DNA of 64,000 nt from Cacajao melanocephalus (GCA_963573385.1 CAUYLG010005183.1:1-64000); one strand, 5' to 3'. Positions 49,484 to 62,496 are shown, counted from the first letter of the stretch. Program-made: numbers and translations. The notes: generated from the letters alone by a model not told the origin.

Positions 49484-50513
49484 GGAACTAAGGTCAGCAC
49501 TGGAAACCACTGTGCTATGGCAGAAAGAGTGTTGCAGCGTTGGAGGAGCAGGGAGATGTACGTCTGTTGAAAACTTGGGTTTTGCTTCTGGCCTTGCAAC
49601 TGTAACAGCATTTTTTCTCCTCTCTCTATTCCCCATACCGTGCCATGATACAAAGCAAACATTCCATTGACAATACGTTGACAAACTGAAGCCTTCAACC
49701 ACTGGCCCACTCAGCAGCCTGAGCAAACACAGTTCCAACCTCCCCCCTCCTCTCACTGCATCCCTCACTCTCCAGATCGGGAACAGGCTGTGCCCCTAGT
49801 TGATCATTTCAGGTCTGTGGAGCTTTAATAAGTCCTAACCACAGATCAGCTTTCTAAATTGAGAAAGTGATGAATTTTTAAATCCTTGAACCTGTGCTGT
49901 AATCATCTTTCCACCATCCTACATATTACAATGCAGGGAGGCAACAGATGTGTTTTCTTATGGCTCTGGCAACATGAAATATTGATAGGGTTGGGAGCGT
50001 GGACTTGGTGTTGAGGTTCGTCTGCAGTGAAGGTAGCGGTTTTCATCCCAGCTTCTCGTTGTCCACCTTTCTTTTCTGACACGTAAGACATGAAGAAAGC
50101 CCCAAACCCGTGATACCCAAGGCGAGTTCAATGAAAGCTCTTAAAAAGCTGTGCAACGAAATCTGTCTAAAAAGGTCTTTATCAGTCTCCAGGGGCCTAT
50201 TGCTAATGCAGCTAATACACGTTTGATCTATACAGATGATTTTTCCTTTGTCCTCAAGGGGATCTCTACAAACACTTTGGGTTTACATGATGCCAAGCCC
50301 AAGTAGCCTGTTGGAAAATAAATAGCATTTTAACACATTCAAGCATCAGTCCCCAGGATGAAAAGTAGCACATAGGCTCTTCTCTGAGTTGTCTAGCTGG
50401 GCTATAGGACATAATGAAAACTTCATTTTTAGAACATTTCTTTTTCTGGTGACATTTCACTCAGAGGCACTGCATTCTGAAGGGGAAAAGGCACAAAGTA
50501 GACACTCTGATTC

Positions 50514-50549
50514 AAAAAAAAAAAAAAGAAAGAAAGAAAGAAAGAAAAG
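50514..50549 (+). repeat. A-rich (AAAG)n run
   Basis: A 13-A run passes into four or five AAAG units. Confidence 0.9.
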
Positions 50550-51409
50550 CAATAAAGCAAAAAAGAATAAAATTTTATCTAGGACAGTATTTCCAAATGC
50601 ACATATGGGTGCCATGTGCCAATTTGTGTGGTGCAAGTATGCGAGATATCCTTAAGAGGCACATGGTTGAATTTTTTATTTTTAGAAAAGTTTTAATATT
50701 TATTTCTTGTAATATATTTTAGGAGATATATATTACATACATCTAGAGAGAGATATCTATATAAATGTAGCCATGTATAGCTAGCACATCCAAGCTGTGA
50801 TTTTTTGGATATTATTAACTAAGATGAAAGTAAAGTCAGAAACAATAAGTCAATTTGCAGAAAAATATTAAGGAAAGAATTGAAAACTAGACGGAACTGT
50901 AGCTCCAGCAGCTGTCAGGAAGGACTGTATAGAACAAATACTCAGAAGGTGTGAGGGAATGGCTAACGTGGGAAACGCTGATGGAGAGAAATGCCCCACA
51001 TGTTAATAGAGGAGGCGGAGCCAGCTCTGCCCTGGTCAGTGGGGATGAGTGTGACTCTACCTCCCCTGGAATACCTGTCTGCCTACAGAGACGTCAACCA
51101 CAGCAGAGTCCCTGTGGCTTCTGTACACAGTTCTCTGTTGTCTGAAGTTGTGTTTTATTTGTGGTTTTAAGCAGAACATCACACATGTTCATGGTGCCTC
51201 AATCTGACATGTCATATTAACCCTTTTACACGATCTGCATAAGGCAGGATGCTGCAGGTCACTCAGGATACGTGCCTTTCAGAGAAGGGTTCCTCTCAAA
51301 AGAGTGGACTCTGACCTGGACTCAAGTGAAAGGAGAGAATTTGTAACTATCCCATAATATATCTGAGCCCATGATAGAAAGATGATAGCAGCTCCTAGCT
51401 ACCAAGTCT

Positions 51410-51560
51410 TCAGTATCTTCCGGAAATGACATATTAAATCTAACCCTCAGAGGGGCTAAGTGAACCAAGCACCATTTATTCTCCTCGTTGTATTTATGGG
51501 GAGGCTGAAGTCAGAGACTTACACAACTAAGAAGAGATTCAAATCCAATTGTGTCTGAAC
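51410..51560 (-). repeat. MIR fragment, antisense
   Basis: 'gacatattaaatctaaccct', 'cagaggggctaagtgaacca' and 'gagattcaaatccaattgtg' fit the reversed MIR, diverged. Confidence 0.55.
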
Positions 51561-53839
51561 AAGAGGTTGGATAAGTTGCAGTAAGAGGCCATGCTTTGGC
51601 TATGAACACTCTTGGGGAATGGCCTCTCCTATAGCTTTGGTTCTGTCCATGACAGGCCTCTGTAAATCCTAAAAAGCCTTCCTTAGAATAATGCCCACAC
51701 GTAACTGTCCTCCCTAGTAATAGGATATCACAGAACAAAAAACATTGACTATGGTCTTTCTTCTTGGAAAAGGGTGGGAGAGTTGAGGGGATGGTTCATG
51801 TGGGAGAATAAGAGGGAAAATAAAATAATAAATCCATATAGATGAGAAGGATACTCATGGATACACTGGGAATCCCATGTATACACCAGGATTCTCTTCC
51901 CATATCCATAGTGAGCCCCTACATGACACTGAGAAGATCTCCTCTTTCCTTGACCTTCTTTTTCCCCCTCCGTAGTATGAGGGGTTTGGCCTAAAGGATC
52001 ACGTAAGTCCCATATGAGCTTTTGTGTGTTCTTTTTCTCCTCTGATGCAGAATAGCTCAGAAAGAGAGAGCTGCCCTGGAGAGTGGTTGCTAAAACAATA
52101 GGGAAACAATAAAGAAACCCTGCCTTCACTGCTGACTCAGTCTAAGAAAGAACAGTAGAGCCACATTATCATAAAGGATCCCAAGAAGTATACAGAAGAC
52201 ACCTCTTTCTGGAGCAGAAGCGGGCGGAAGGTGTGGGGAACATGGAGCCACACTCTATCTCCTTCCTGGATTCCCTTTGAACTCTCTACCTGCTTCTTTC
52301 TTGGCTAACCACAACTTAGAATCAACTGAGTTTTCAAATCAGCTTGTATAGACAAGAAACATGCTATGAGCCCTCCTTCTAAAGAGCTTACCTTTAACTT
52401 CAGGAAACAAGATGACTGCTTTCCTCCTGCTTCATTAAAAAAAGTCATTCAGATGAGGATTACACAGTTTCTGAATCTTCTCTGCCACTTTAATTTTCTA
52501 AACCACCAATTTAAAGATAGCCTTAAACAACTGTTCTGCCCCTGTGGAAACTGGAAGTAGATGCCTCAGGCAGTTCCTTGGGTTGCTGTGTTGGAAGCAG
52601 TGATAGCTTCTCAATTCTGCTGCCAGTGAGACGCAACTTTGCCTCAGCGGTGCATAGTTAGAGACATTCATCATTAGAAATTCAGTGGGAGCTTCTACAT
52701 GGAAAAAAAAAAACACCCTAGAATTTAAAGACCACCAAGAGTGCCTGTGTAATATTTACAGAGACAAAGAAAGACCTGTGTTTTACAACAAGCATTCTTA
52801 ACCCCACACATTGCAAAAGTACAAATAGCCCAGCAAAGGCAGAATGACCCATGTGAGGTATACCTTGTAAGACAAGAAATGTTCAACTTAATGCTGACTA
52901 TACCATTAGTATGTACCGTGGAAGTACATACTAAATAAGGGAAAAATCTGAGAAATGCTAACTTAATGAAACAAAATCATGACTCGTACTAGCAAGTGAT
53001 TAGCTGAGATCTGTGCAGTGAATAACAGGGCCATGTTACAACTTGATTTGGTTGATGTGTTTCAGAAGGACTCATAATTCATGTTCCAACTGGAGAAATA
53101 ACTTCAGCGAATGATGCAACATATCGTATTTTTGTTCAGGTGTTTTGACAGGGAGCAAAAGATAGAGTTGTTTGGAATTCTAATTGAGAAAAGAACCCTA
53201 ATGATGTTCACGCAGTCCAGTATCAGAATATACTGTGCTGATATTTCCTAACAGAGAAAATGTTGAATCTGCTTCTTCTGAAGATTTATGATAGCCTTTG
53301 TTTATGTAAGCAACAAGTGTGATTAGTAATTCAAATAACTGCATGTTCAAGATCTCTTGTGTTTGTTTATGCATAAAAGGGTGCAATGATCTATTTAACT
53401 ATATCATTAGAGAAAAAATATATGGAAAAAACTTCTGTATTCTTCAAAGATATTAATAACTTATATGTGTGATGCCATCTTATTAAAAGGTAGCCTTTAC
53501 AAAATATGAGGAGTTTGAAGTGTTGCTTTTCTTACTCAAAAGATTTAGAAGTGGCCATCAAAACCAATAGATAGTTAGATGACCTAACAAATTGTGGAAA
53601 GTAGAACGTTTTCTCCATAAAATATAACCTTAAAATCAAAATTTAAAGCAATCACTATCTGAAAAAAACAATGTGTTCAGTAAAAAGTTAAATACTGGTC
53701 ATGTAAGCTCAGTATTAACACAGAGAGGCAGGATTGAATCGAAACCAATTTGTCGGATAGTGAGATGAAATGCTGGTGACGAGTTCCACTGGTCTTAACT
53801 TCAGCCTTGCGGGGGAATGGCAGGGACATTCGATGCGAG
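51561..53839. other. unique AT-rich DNA
   Basis: No element recognised. A 126-codon minus-strand frame at 51749-52129 shows no domain. A perfect 11-bp hairpin lies at 52906-52934. Confidence 0.5.
52906..52934. repeat. perfect 11-bp inverted repeat, 7-nt loop
   Basis: 'ttagtatgtac' (52906-52916) pairs with 'gtacatactaa' (52924-52934) across 'cgtggaa'. It is unlike any element end I recognise. Confidence 0.85.
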
Positions 53840-53935
53840 GTCAGTCCTGTGGGTTCCAGCTCAGCTGTGCTGGGGGCATGAATTTGAGCAAGTCCCTTCA
53901 TTTGTCCTGTCACCTTTGTCCTCCTTCAGGAAATG
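53840..53935 (+). repeat. possible MIR fragment
   Basis: 'gggttccagctcagctgtgc' and 'atttgagcaagtcccttcat' have the MIR layout. Short and diverged. Confidence 0.5.
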
Positions 53936-54419
53936 CCAGTTTTGCATCAGATTGGAAGTTCTCAGCCTCCGTTCCCTGTGGTTTGGCAGACAGGATGTAT
54001 AGATAAGAAGGAGAAAGATTCCAGAGGGTGTGGCTCGTGGTCACCTTCTTCCCCCATCTCCTATACAGCACGCCTGTTTGGGTATCAAAAAGCTGAAATA
54101 ATGTTACTTTACAGTTAAATCAACAGAAAGATGTTCAGTTGATGTTGAAAACTATGGAATCTCCTTTTTAAAAAGATAACTTTCATGATCCTCCTCTTAA
54201 TGCTCTCAGTTTTTATACTCTGTTTAGTTTTTATTGACATCTCTGTCATGGGGCAGCTCATCTAGACAAGTTTATTGAAGGCAAATGATAGTGATGACTA
54301 TGGTGCTTTACACACAGATTGTCAATAACAATCTGATTGTTTGGGGAACACTTAGAGATGTGGTTCGGGCATGTGTGAACCTTGCCAGTGTAAGTTTTGT
54401 GCCATTTAACTGATAACAT
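53936..54419. other. unique non-coding DNA
   Basis: No recognised feature. Confidence 0.5.
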
Positions 54420-54620
54420 TTTGAAAATTTATAACAGCTGAGGGTTATTATAAGCTCATAAGATGCTAGGCACAGAGCAAAGTACTTCGCATTTCTTACT
54501 GAATTCTCGAAAATAATATCGTCTTATTACCCATAGTTTCCAGATGAGGAAACTGAGTCTCCACAAGGATGAACAACTTGACCAAGGCCATGGGGTCAGC
54601 ATATGCCTAGCAGACCCTTA
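54420..54620 (-). repeat. MIR SINE, antisense
   Basis: 'gatgctaggcacagagcaaa', 'tcttattacccatagtttcc', 'agatgaggaaactgagtctc' and 'aacttgaccaaggccatggg'. Confidence 0.85.
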
Positions 54621-56064
54621 GACCTTCCCACATCACAGCACTCAGGGCAGTGAGGGGGTCCCAAGGCATCTTTACTGAGACTTTTAGCTTGAGGTCAGCT
54701 TCTAAGTTGATTACGACTTGGTTATTGGAAGAATAAATGATTTTCTTGAATAATCTTCATCCCAAGGAATAGTCTCTTTTCCCGTCACTCCAGTTAGTTG
54801 CTTTTAAACCTTATTCAAAAAAATTACAATGTGGGTTGGATTCCTTAGTAGGGAGGACGTGAAGAACCGCTTCAAGCTGAGGACACAGTTGTTTCCAGAT
54901 GTGGCCAGGGCCTCCTTAAAGGCTAGTGATCTGGATAACCCAGCATTCTGGGCCTAGGGAATCAACACACCCACTTAACATCATCCCACAGGGCAATCTG
55001 TATCCTTTACTTTTTGCCATTCATCCAGTTTTTGGGTAGCTGGGTTGTATCATTGTGTGGTGTGTGACTGTGTGTGTGTGTTCTCTAATGCTACCCTTCA
55101 TTCATTTATTGCTGAGGGAAGTCCTGCTTCTTCCTGCACTGGAGCCCAATTCCCATTGCTTTTCTAATGTGTGCACTGGAGAATGCGACTTCCCGCTCTG
55201 GGCTCTGCTCTACTGACCTGCACTGTGTTCTCTATCCATTGCTTCCATCTCACACAGCACTTTTCCTCCCAAGACACATGAATTGGGTTGGACTAAGTCA
55301 TTGGAAGTGACAGTCACTTAAAAAAATAAAAGAAAGAAAACTGGCAAAACGCAGGAACGCATGTTCAGGGGAAGCCTTTGAGAGAAGCAAGTGGCTCTTG
55401 CCTCCTTGTGTTCTTGGATGAGACAATAGACTCTCCCCAAGCCGACTTCTTCTTGCTTAGATGAACTGACTTACCTGTGAGGTCCTGCCAAAGGTTGTTT
55501 CACTAAGCGGTGCCTGGGGCTTTCACAAAGTGAAGTACCTCTGCCTGCCAAGCAGGGACTCTCCAGCTAGACAGTGGGGGAATTTCATAGCCTTCTCACC
55601 ACTCCTCCAAAAGAGGAAGTTTCTGTCATCGTCTTACCTTTACCGTGCCAGGGTGCAGTTCATTCTGCCTGTGGCTAATACGCCCAGCTCGTAATGTGCT
55701 GTTGAGCTATAGGGAAGGGAAATGGTGGACTGCGACTTGGAGGAATTGTTCATTTTGCTGAAGAGGAGACTTGAGGACAGAAACATTGCTCTACTTGGCT
55801 AAATCTGTGGTCTTCCTGTCTAGTGCTGTGGCTTCAATGGGGCACCAAGGAGCATTTGTGGAGTGAGCGTGATTGCTCTCCATCTAGCTAGGAAGGTTAG
55901 TCATGTCGCCAAATATTTCTTACTTCCCTTAACAGCCCATTCTAAATCAGTCTTCCATGAATTCATCAAAATGTTTTTTGTAGTGCCTCAACTTTGCTGC
56001 TTCCATGTCAATTTCCTCAACCCAGGGAGGCCACTTGAAGGGCATTTCCCAAATTGTTATCTGA

Positions 56065-56108
56065 ACCTTTCTCCCTGGAGTGTCTTCTGCTCACTCCAGG
56101 GAAAGGGT
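56065..56108. repeat. long hairpin
   Basis: 'tccctggagtg' (56072-56082) pairs perfectly with 'cactccaggga' (56092-56102) across 'tcttctgct'. With one bulge the stem extends outward through 'acctttc' and 'aagggt' to about 17 bp. The stem is shorter than most pre-miRNAs. Confidence 0.75.
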
Positions 56109-58470
56109 CCTTTTCCCTGGGCTCATTTGCCATGGTGGCCATATTTTAATGCTCTCTTGGCTTCTAATAGATGAGTTGGGACACGCCTCAAAGTGTTTTT
56201 GTTCCCTCTGAAAGAGGTTGAATCAGGGAAGAGATGGGGAGAAATATATGTGGGAACAGTGTAATTGTATCCAAGAGGATTCTTAGTAATCAGGATGCCA
56301 GTGTGTGTTTTCCAGAGCCTAGAGCTGACATAAATAATGTAGTGTACCTTGCTTTGTGCAGGCTTGCTGTGGAATGCTGATGGAGAAAAAGCCCAATTGG
56401 GATCTGAAGCTCCCAGCTCCCGGCACAGCCTTTAAAATCCTTTTATTGAGTGATACTTTTGAAACTGCAGCCAGGACCTTGGCGGGCTTGGATGTGCCAG
56501 GGAGAAGCCAGAGGAGGAACTCCGAAGGAGGCTACCTTGCTTGGCTTTTGGAGAATGAGAGTCTGGTGCGGCCTGGATGGCTCCAGCTAATGATTGGTTA
56601 ATTTCATTTTGTGTTCCTAATCCCACAAGGAATAGGACAGCTCCGTCAAGGCCCTGAGAGCCGGGTAAGTATGCAGCTGTTGCTAACAAGATATGACTGG
56701 CCCCTCAAACATAGTTAAAAGCATCTTGCTAGCCTTTTAGAGCCTCTTGCCTTAATGGGAAGAGCCAAATGAGCTTTGCGGGACAACTAACCCCAAATGA
56801 AGTCCTGCAGCTTAAGCTCATTTAAAGGCAAAGTGTGCATTGGGGAGAGGAAGAGGGACCACAAACGCCACAGTTCATTTGCAGGAAGGAAACAAATGTG
56901 TCTTCACGTGGAATTTTGACAGGAGGTCTGCCAAGCCAAATATCCAATTGAAACATCTTCCAGATTTTGATTTACAGTGTAACTTAAGCCTAGTCTTGGC
57001 CACAAATGATAGAAGTGAAGGAAAAGGTGGGGAGTGGGGGAAAAGGAATAGAGGGATGCTAGAAATTATTCTCTGTTGTTGAGGATCTTCAGGGACAGGC
57101 TCTGGGCATTTAGCGAAACAGACAGTGATTCCTTTGCCTGTACTCTGGTGGTTAGAAAAGAACCTCAGGGAATATTTGTTTTGTTTTGTTTTGTTTTCCT
57201 TTTGATTAAGGCATTTGGGGTCTAGAAAAGAAGATTAAAGCAGGATCCGTTTAATTTATTTAGTTTGCCTCACAGACATGAAGCTTCAGAATGGTAAGTG
57301 TCAATTACATTCCTACCGATTTGGGTAAACTAGCTGGGAGAGGGTTCTCGCAGAGCAAGGATGTGTTACCAAATCCGGGCTGTCTTACAGTTTTCGGCCA
57401 ATGACAGGAGCTGCTGTGTAAACACAGAAAAAAACATAGATGACAAGTTTGATTGGGAAGGCTTTGTGTAACTCGTCCTTTTGGGGGATGGTTCTCTATT
57501 GTTGTTGGTTTGACAGTTATAGGGTGTCCTTGGGAAACCATCTATAGTGCACTTAAATTCACTTGACAAATGTAAGCACGATCCGATATTTCCATCATGG
57601 GAAAGGAGTATATATTTTCCTCTTATTTTGCTACAGATTTGTTGTTTTCTTCTTTCTCCATTTAAGAATGGAGTGTTTTATAAAATAGTATTTGGAAATT
57701 TTGTTTGTTATGTGATGTATTGCTAAGAATGTATTGTTACTAAGAACTCTACAAGTCCCTTTCAATGATTTCATTGAACTGGTAAGGAAAGGAGCATGTT
57801 TTTGTCTGAGTTTCCCTCCATCCTCTCCCATTAGGCCCTGTGCTTTGTTTACCTGCTACTGTAGATGGTGTCACCAAAACTTTCACTCAGTAGTCCAAAA
57901 GCCCACATTTCTCTCTGCCTGGGCGAATGCCGTCTCAAATTAGCATTGTGGTTTTGTCTTGTGAAGGAAAAGTTGTATCTTCATGGATAAGGACAAAAGA
58001 GGGTTTTTTGGTTGGTTTTTTCGTTTTTTTTTTTTTAATTGGGGCAGGTTAAGATTTGATCTTTAGTCTGAGGAATCTGTTTGGACAGTTTTCCAGCAAG
58101 CCTTCCACTCTTTGGGAAATGCCCATCTGTGAAATGGGCTTGGGATTTGATTAAAAATCTAACACCTCCACCCTTTGGAAGCCTCTCAGTCACACTGTGA
58201 ATATTTGAAAAAAATGATTATAGAGGGTTAGCTGAGGGGTTGTCAATAAGCTGGTCTCTGTAGGACTGAGTTTAAAAATGTTTTCAGCATGCAGAAACTG
58301 GGTTGCTTGTTGGTTTCTATTTATAAGTACATTAGAAGAAAGTAGATCTTAACTGCAGGGAAATACAATACTTCTAATAAACAAAACTTAGATTTTATAA
58401 CCTAAGAAGTGACCTGAAGGAATGTGAGGAATTGTTAGAAGGCCGTGGTTCTTGGGCGCAGAGTCACAGC

Positions 58471-58531
58471 TTCATGTTTAATTTAACAAAACATTAAACA
58501 TTTCATGTTTAATTTAATGAAACATTAGAGC
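58471..58531 (+). repeat. tandem duplication, 31-bp period
   Basis: 'ttcatgtttaatttaa' at 58471 recurs at 58502, each followed by a similar 'aaacatta' end. Two units only. Confidence 0.85.
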
Positions 58532-59319
58532 ACTAGGATTTGTCACCTTCATGACAGAATGTCAGAACTGTGGGATAGTTTTGAAATATATGTTCTTTCG
58601 ACAGAATTCACATATCACACTGGAGTTGTTTCACATCCAAAGGCCTATGCTTTCTTCTAGGGGTCTTTTTTTTTTTTCCTCTCTGATAAAAGAAGGAGAA
58701 GCAAAAAAGCAAGTATAACAACAAAAACAACACATTAGGCATGCACTACTAGTCTAGCTAATTTTAGGGGGGCTATTAGCAGGCATTTAGGCAAATCTAT
58801 TAACATTTAGCATCAGCACAAACGCAATTGCATTCTACTTTTTGTGCTTCTGACAAAATAAGCACACGGATCTTCAGGACAAGAAAAGAACGGACGTTAG
58901 AAACATTTGTTAGGTGATTTAAACTTTTTATTAAACCATTTGGATGTTTTTAATGAACTATTGAAGAAAGTGGGGTGAGATCTTCGGAAAAAATTAAGTA
59001 AATGTATCCGTTTGATAAAGATTATTACCAGCGTGAGAGAGGCAACCCTCTGTACTGCAGCGCGTGCCAGGTTTTTTCTTAGTCTGGAAAATATGGTTGG
59101 AGGTTGACAGTGCTAGTTTGCCTTTGGATGGTGATAGGAAATTTCCCTTTTTCGTATTTCAAAGTGCTGAAATAGAGATATGCCCTACCTCTCTGTCCAT
59201 ATTTAGCAGATTGGTGGAGCTCTATTTTCATCAGATGCTTAGAATGCTTAGCTCTTTTCCGTGAAAAACAAGAATTGATATTTGGGCAGTGAAAGCAATT
59301 ACCAATCCATAAAGCATGC

Positions 59320-59383
59320 ATGTGTGTGTGCACATATGTAATTATGCATGTACACCCACCCACCCGTACACACACACACACAA
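59320..59383. repeat. TG/CA-rich simple repeat
   Basis: Short TG units pass into CA and CCA units, with interruptions. It explains the Cys-Val-rich frame on the minus strand. Confidence 0.75.
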
Positions 59384-60329
59384 TGTAAAAGTCTACAAAC
59401 CCTTCCCTTCACCCCCCGCCACCAAATTCTGCTTCTATTCATTTGAAGTGCCTCCTGCACCATTTCTGGAATGCTGTATAAAACACAACAGAGATTTATG
59501 CAAGGGCAGTGTTTTGTTTTGTGATGACAGGAGTGCGAATGCCTCTCCTGTTATTATATACTCAGCCTGTGTACCTTGAAGTGGCTGAGACCAGATGCTT
59601 CAGAGAGAGATGTCATATTCATGCAATTCAGAGGAGCATATGGTGAGAGAAAAATCATTGTGACAGTTGCTGACCTGTGGAGCAAGTCTCTTTTTTAACC
59701 CTGAAAAAATAGTTTTAACCCTATCCTAAATAGCCACAGATACACGATTTAGTTGAAGAATCTCCTAATTCTCCTGTATTTTGCATTCTGGAAAAAGGCT
59801 GCCAAAGGGGCTGGGGAAGTGGAGAAGCTGCCCTGGCCATCGCAGGATGGATGGCCTCTCCTACTCACACCCTACTCTTGGGGCTACAGCCAGATTCCTC
59901 CTCTCAGCCTCTGGGTCCAAAGGCTGAGATTCAGCTTGGTGTGACCCAGCTTACCTAGTTCAGACTTGTGATGGCTCCCCTGCCTTCCGCCCAGGGAGCT
60001 GGGGAAGACCCAGGAAAGCTCAGCCCTGTGTGCTATCCTGGAGGCCAGAGGCATTGCCTGCTGCCTTTATCATCCTCCGTGACCACCATCCTAACCAGCA
60101 GATAGCACAGAGGTAGCAGAAGTTGCCAAGGAGGTCCCTTCACTTCTTAAGGCCTCTTTTAATCCCTGCCTACATGCCTGACACTCTAACACACCCTGGA
60201 AAGGAAAGAAAGTGTGACATGCCTCCCCCTGCCACCACCACCAAGGACCTCCTAGTGTCATGTGGAGGATCTATCAACAAAAATGCAACAAAGCAGTGTC
60301 TTCAGTGCCATGAAGGCTGAGAGAGGAGA

Positions 60330-60640
60330 GCCTTGTATGGCCACAGGTATTATGTGGGTGCAGAGGAGAGACCCGGCAACTCTCAGAGAGGTCAGAACAA
60401 GCTTCATAGAAGCAGTTTTGTTAAGAGAGCTGGCCTGGCAGATTCCCCTGGAAGACAAGGGGTGGGGCTCTCCACACCCAAAACATGGTAGATGTTTAGC
60501 AAATCAGGTAATTTCAAGTACTGAGTTCAGTAAGGCTGGCACCCAAGGCATGAGGAAGGCAAGAGATTGTACTAGAAAGATAAGCAGAGCCCCGTGGTGA
60601 ATGACTTTCCATATCATCAAGCCTAAATCTTCTCTAATCT
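60330..60640 (-). repeat. probable L2 LINE fragment, antisense
   Basis: 'aggtcagaacaagcttcata', 'gttcagtaaggctggcaccc' and 'aaggcaagagattgtactag' resemble the antisense L2 interior. Diverged. Confidence 0.45.
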
Positions 60641-61734
60641 GCCACATCCTTATAAATCTGAAACAGCCAGCCAGCTCATAGCCGTAAGCAAAGTGAGGGT
60701 TGAACATATCAAAAACCACAGTATGGTTTATGTGAACATGCCTAAGTTTCACAATGTCCACAACTAATTCAACATTTAAAAAAAGGACTAGCTACCACCG
60801 TGTGAGCCAAACTCATCCCATGTGCGTGTTTCAGATGGAGCCTGGGGGTTACCAGTCTGCAACCTCTGCAAATAGTCAACAGGCGCCTGCAAAGGGATCT
60901 GATCCTACCACTAACTTGCTTCTGATCTGAAAAGATTTTGGAGAAGAGCTTTTACAAATATAGAAAGGGTGTGTTTGGAGACAAATATTCTAGTATCCCT
61001 ACCTAGAAATATGGTTGGGAGGGAGGCAAATATGTATGTTCATGTTCCTATCTGGATTTATATTTATATATATATTTGTGTAACGGTGGGTGTATTCTGC
61101 TGGTCACATCCACCATTAGTCAAAGCTTCTGGAAGTGGAATCCAAAATGCAGGTCAGAATTCTGACTCTGTAGACAAAGACACATATTCCAGCAGACCGC
61201 AGCTTTAAAAGTGCATGTAGTATATGGTCATTCACCACGGGGCTCTGCTTATCTTTCTAGTACAATCTCTTGCCTTCCTCATGCCTTGGGTGCCAGCCTT
61301 ACTGAACCCCTTTACACAGTGTATGTACTACATGGGTTTTTGCAGGGGGTGGGGTTCATGGTGGCTTTTATTAAATGTTTTAATTTCCTCACCAGCCATT
61401 TAACTTTATGCCATATGGTGATGGCAGAGCTGTCCCCACTTCTGTGAGAAGACCCTAGTGGTTCCACGAGCATCTTTTGAGAAAGCAGACCCGCCGAGTG
61501 TTTGCTTAGAATAGCAGAAAGGAGGCTAGGGAGGATGCAGGAGCCATCACCTTTTCATCTTGATCTCCTAGACCTTAACTCATCTGCTACCATTTGCCTG
61601 TCATCTAGCTCGGGGCAGGCAGTCTGTCAGGAGCACCTCCCAGGAAAGACCCGTGATCCCACAGGCTCTGCAGTCCCAAATTGCTAAGGCTCTCTTTTGA
61701 GTTAAGTGTCAGGCTGGCTATGGGAAACCTGGGA
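60641..61734. other. unique non-coding DNA
   Basis: No repeat recognised, apart from a short TA run at 61061-61076. Confidence 0.5.
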
Positions 61735-61885
61735 TGGGGCCCTGGCTGCCTTAGTGGCCTTGAGTAAGAGTGCTGGGCATTTAGCATTTGCTGAAGTGAC
61801 TGAGCTCTCAGTGCCTTAGTTTATCCATAATAGTGGATGACAATACCTCTCAGCTTCGTGGAGATAATGGTCATGATAATTGTCA
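61735..61885 (+). repeat. probable MIR fragment
   Basis: 'gagctctcagtgccttagtt', 'tatccataatagtggatgac' and 'aatacctctcagcttcgtgg' fit the sense MIR core. Confidence 0.6.
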
Positions 61886-62496
61886 AAAAAAACAAAAAAC
61901 AAAAATCTGTGACCCAGGTATCAGCTCACACCCAATTCCACAGACCGTTCCCACTTTCTGGGCGTTCCTTGAGCTCCTGTGCTCAAGCTCATGTTTGCTT
62001 GTTGTTTAGTACTTGCTCCTTCTCGCAGGCCATCATGTTGTGTGCCTGTCCCTTTTTCTCCACCCAAGCTGCTCCAATTGTGGAACTTGGCCCCTTACCC
62101 CCAGCATGTGCAAAAAAAAACAAATTAACAAACAAAACCTCAGGCAGACAAAATCATCCACCCAAAACCTTGTGTGGAACAGACTTTACTGAAAGTTTGA
62201 AGAAAAGGAAGAGTTTAGAGATTTATATGCCAGCAATAAAAAGAAGCTTAAATAGAATATTCAGCACCTCTCTTCTTCAAGAGTTCCTGGGTCAGTTCTG
62301 TCTAACTGGGGCTCCAGCTCCCTGCCAAGTGCACTGTTGCATTTATGTCCCTTCTGATTGGCCAGAAATTCAAATGGATTTCATTATATTTTTGCAGAGC
62401 AGCACAGCACTCTCCACCTCCACCCTCAAAGCCAGCGCTTTCTTCTTTCCTCGCAGACCCCTTGACAGACTCTGCAAAAGGAAGACCGTAGTATAG
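61837..62496 (+). other. 219-codon open frame, no recognised homology
   Basis: The longest open frame in the window by a wide margin. It starts at an ATG in the MIR remnant with a weak start context (t at -3) and an in-frame TAG two codons upstream, and stops at a TAG. The product is basic, with Lys-rich stretches near residues 16-23 and 132-136, many Ser/Pro/Cys residues and no domain, repeat or signal peptide that I recognise. The underlying DNA is C/T-rich on this strand, which lowers the stop-codon rate. I see no splice or poly-A context that makes it a gene. A chance frame is the default reading. Confidence 0.2.

Larger units (their letters stand above)
48396..51409. other. unique DNA with simple repeats
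   Basis: No Alu, L1, L2 or MIR recognised over 3 kb. It contains a poly-A at 48992-49011, a CA run at 49448-49481, an A/AAAG stretch at 50514-50549 and an AT-rich patch at 50690-50780. The overlapping frames at 49287-49768, with repeated Cys-Val residues, come from the CA run. Confidence 0.55.
54621..60329. other. long repeat-poor unique interval
   Basis: 5.7 kb without any interspersed repeat I can recognise, only T-rich and CA/TG runs (58018-58037, 58667-58678, 59320-59383). It holds a strong hairpin at 56065-56108 and a 31-bp tandem duplication at 58471-58531. 56690-56840 and 58730-59060 are non-repetitive and look like candidate conserved elements. The frame at 55863-56174 (103 codons) has no recognisable domain. 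Confidence 0.55.

Noticed and set aside
49287..49768. Cys-Val repeat proteins on the minus strand
   Set aside because: They come from the CA microsatellite in three frames.
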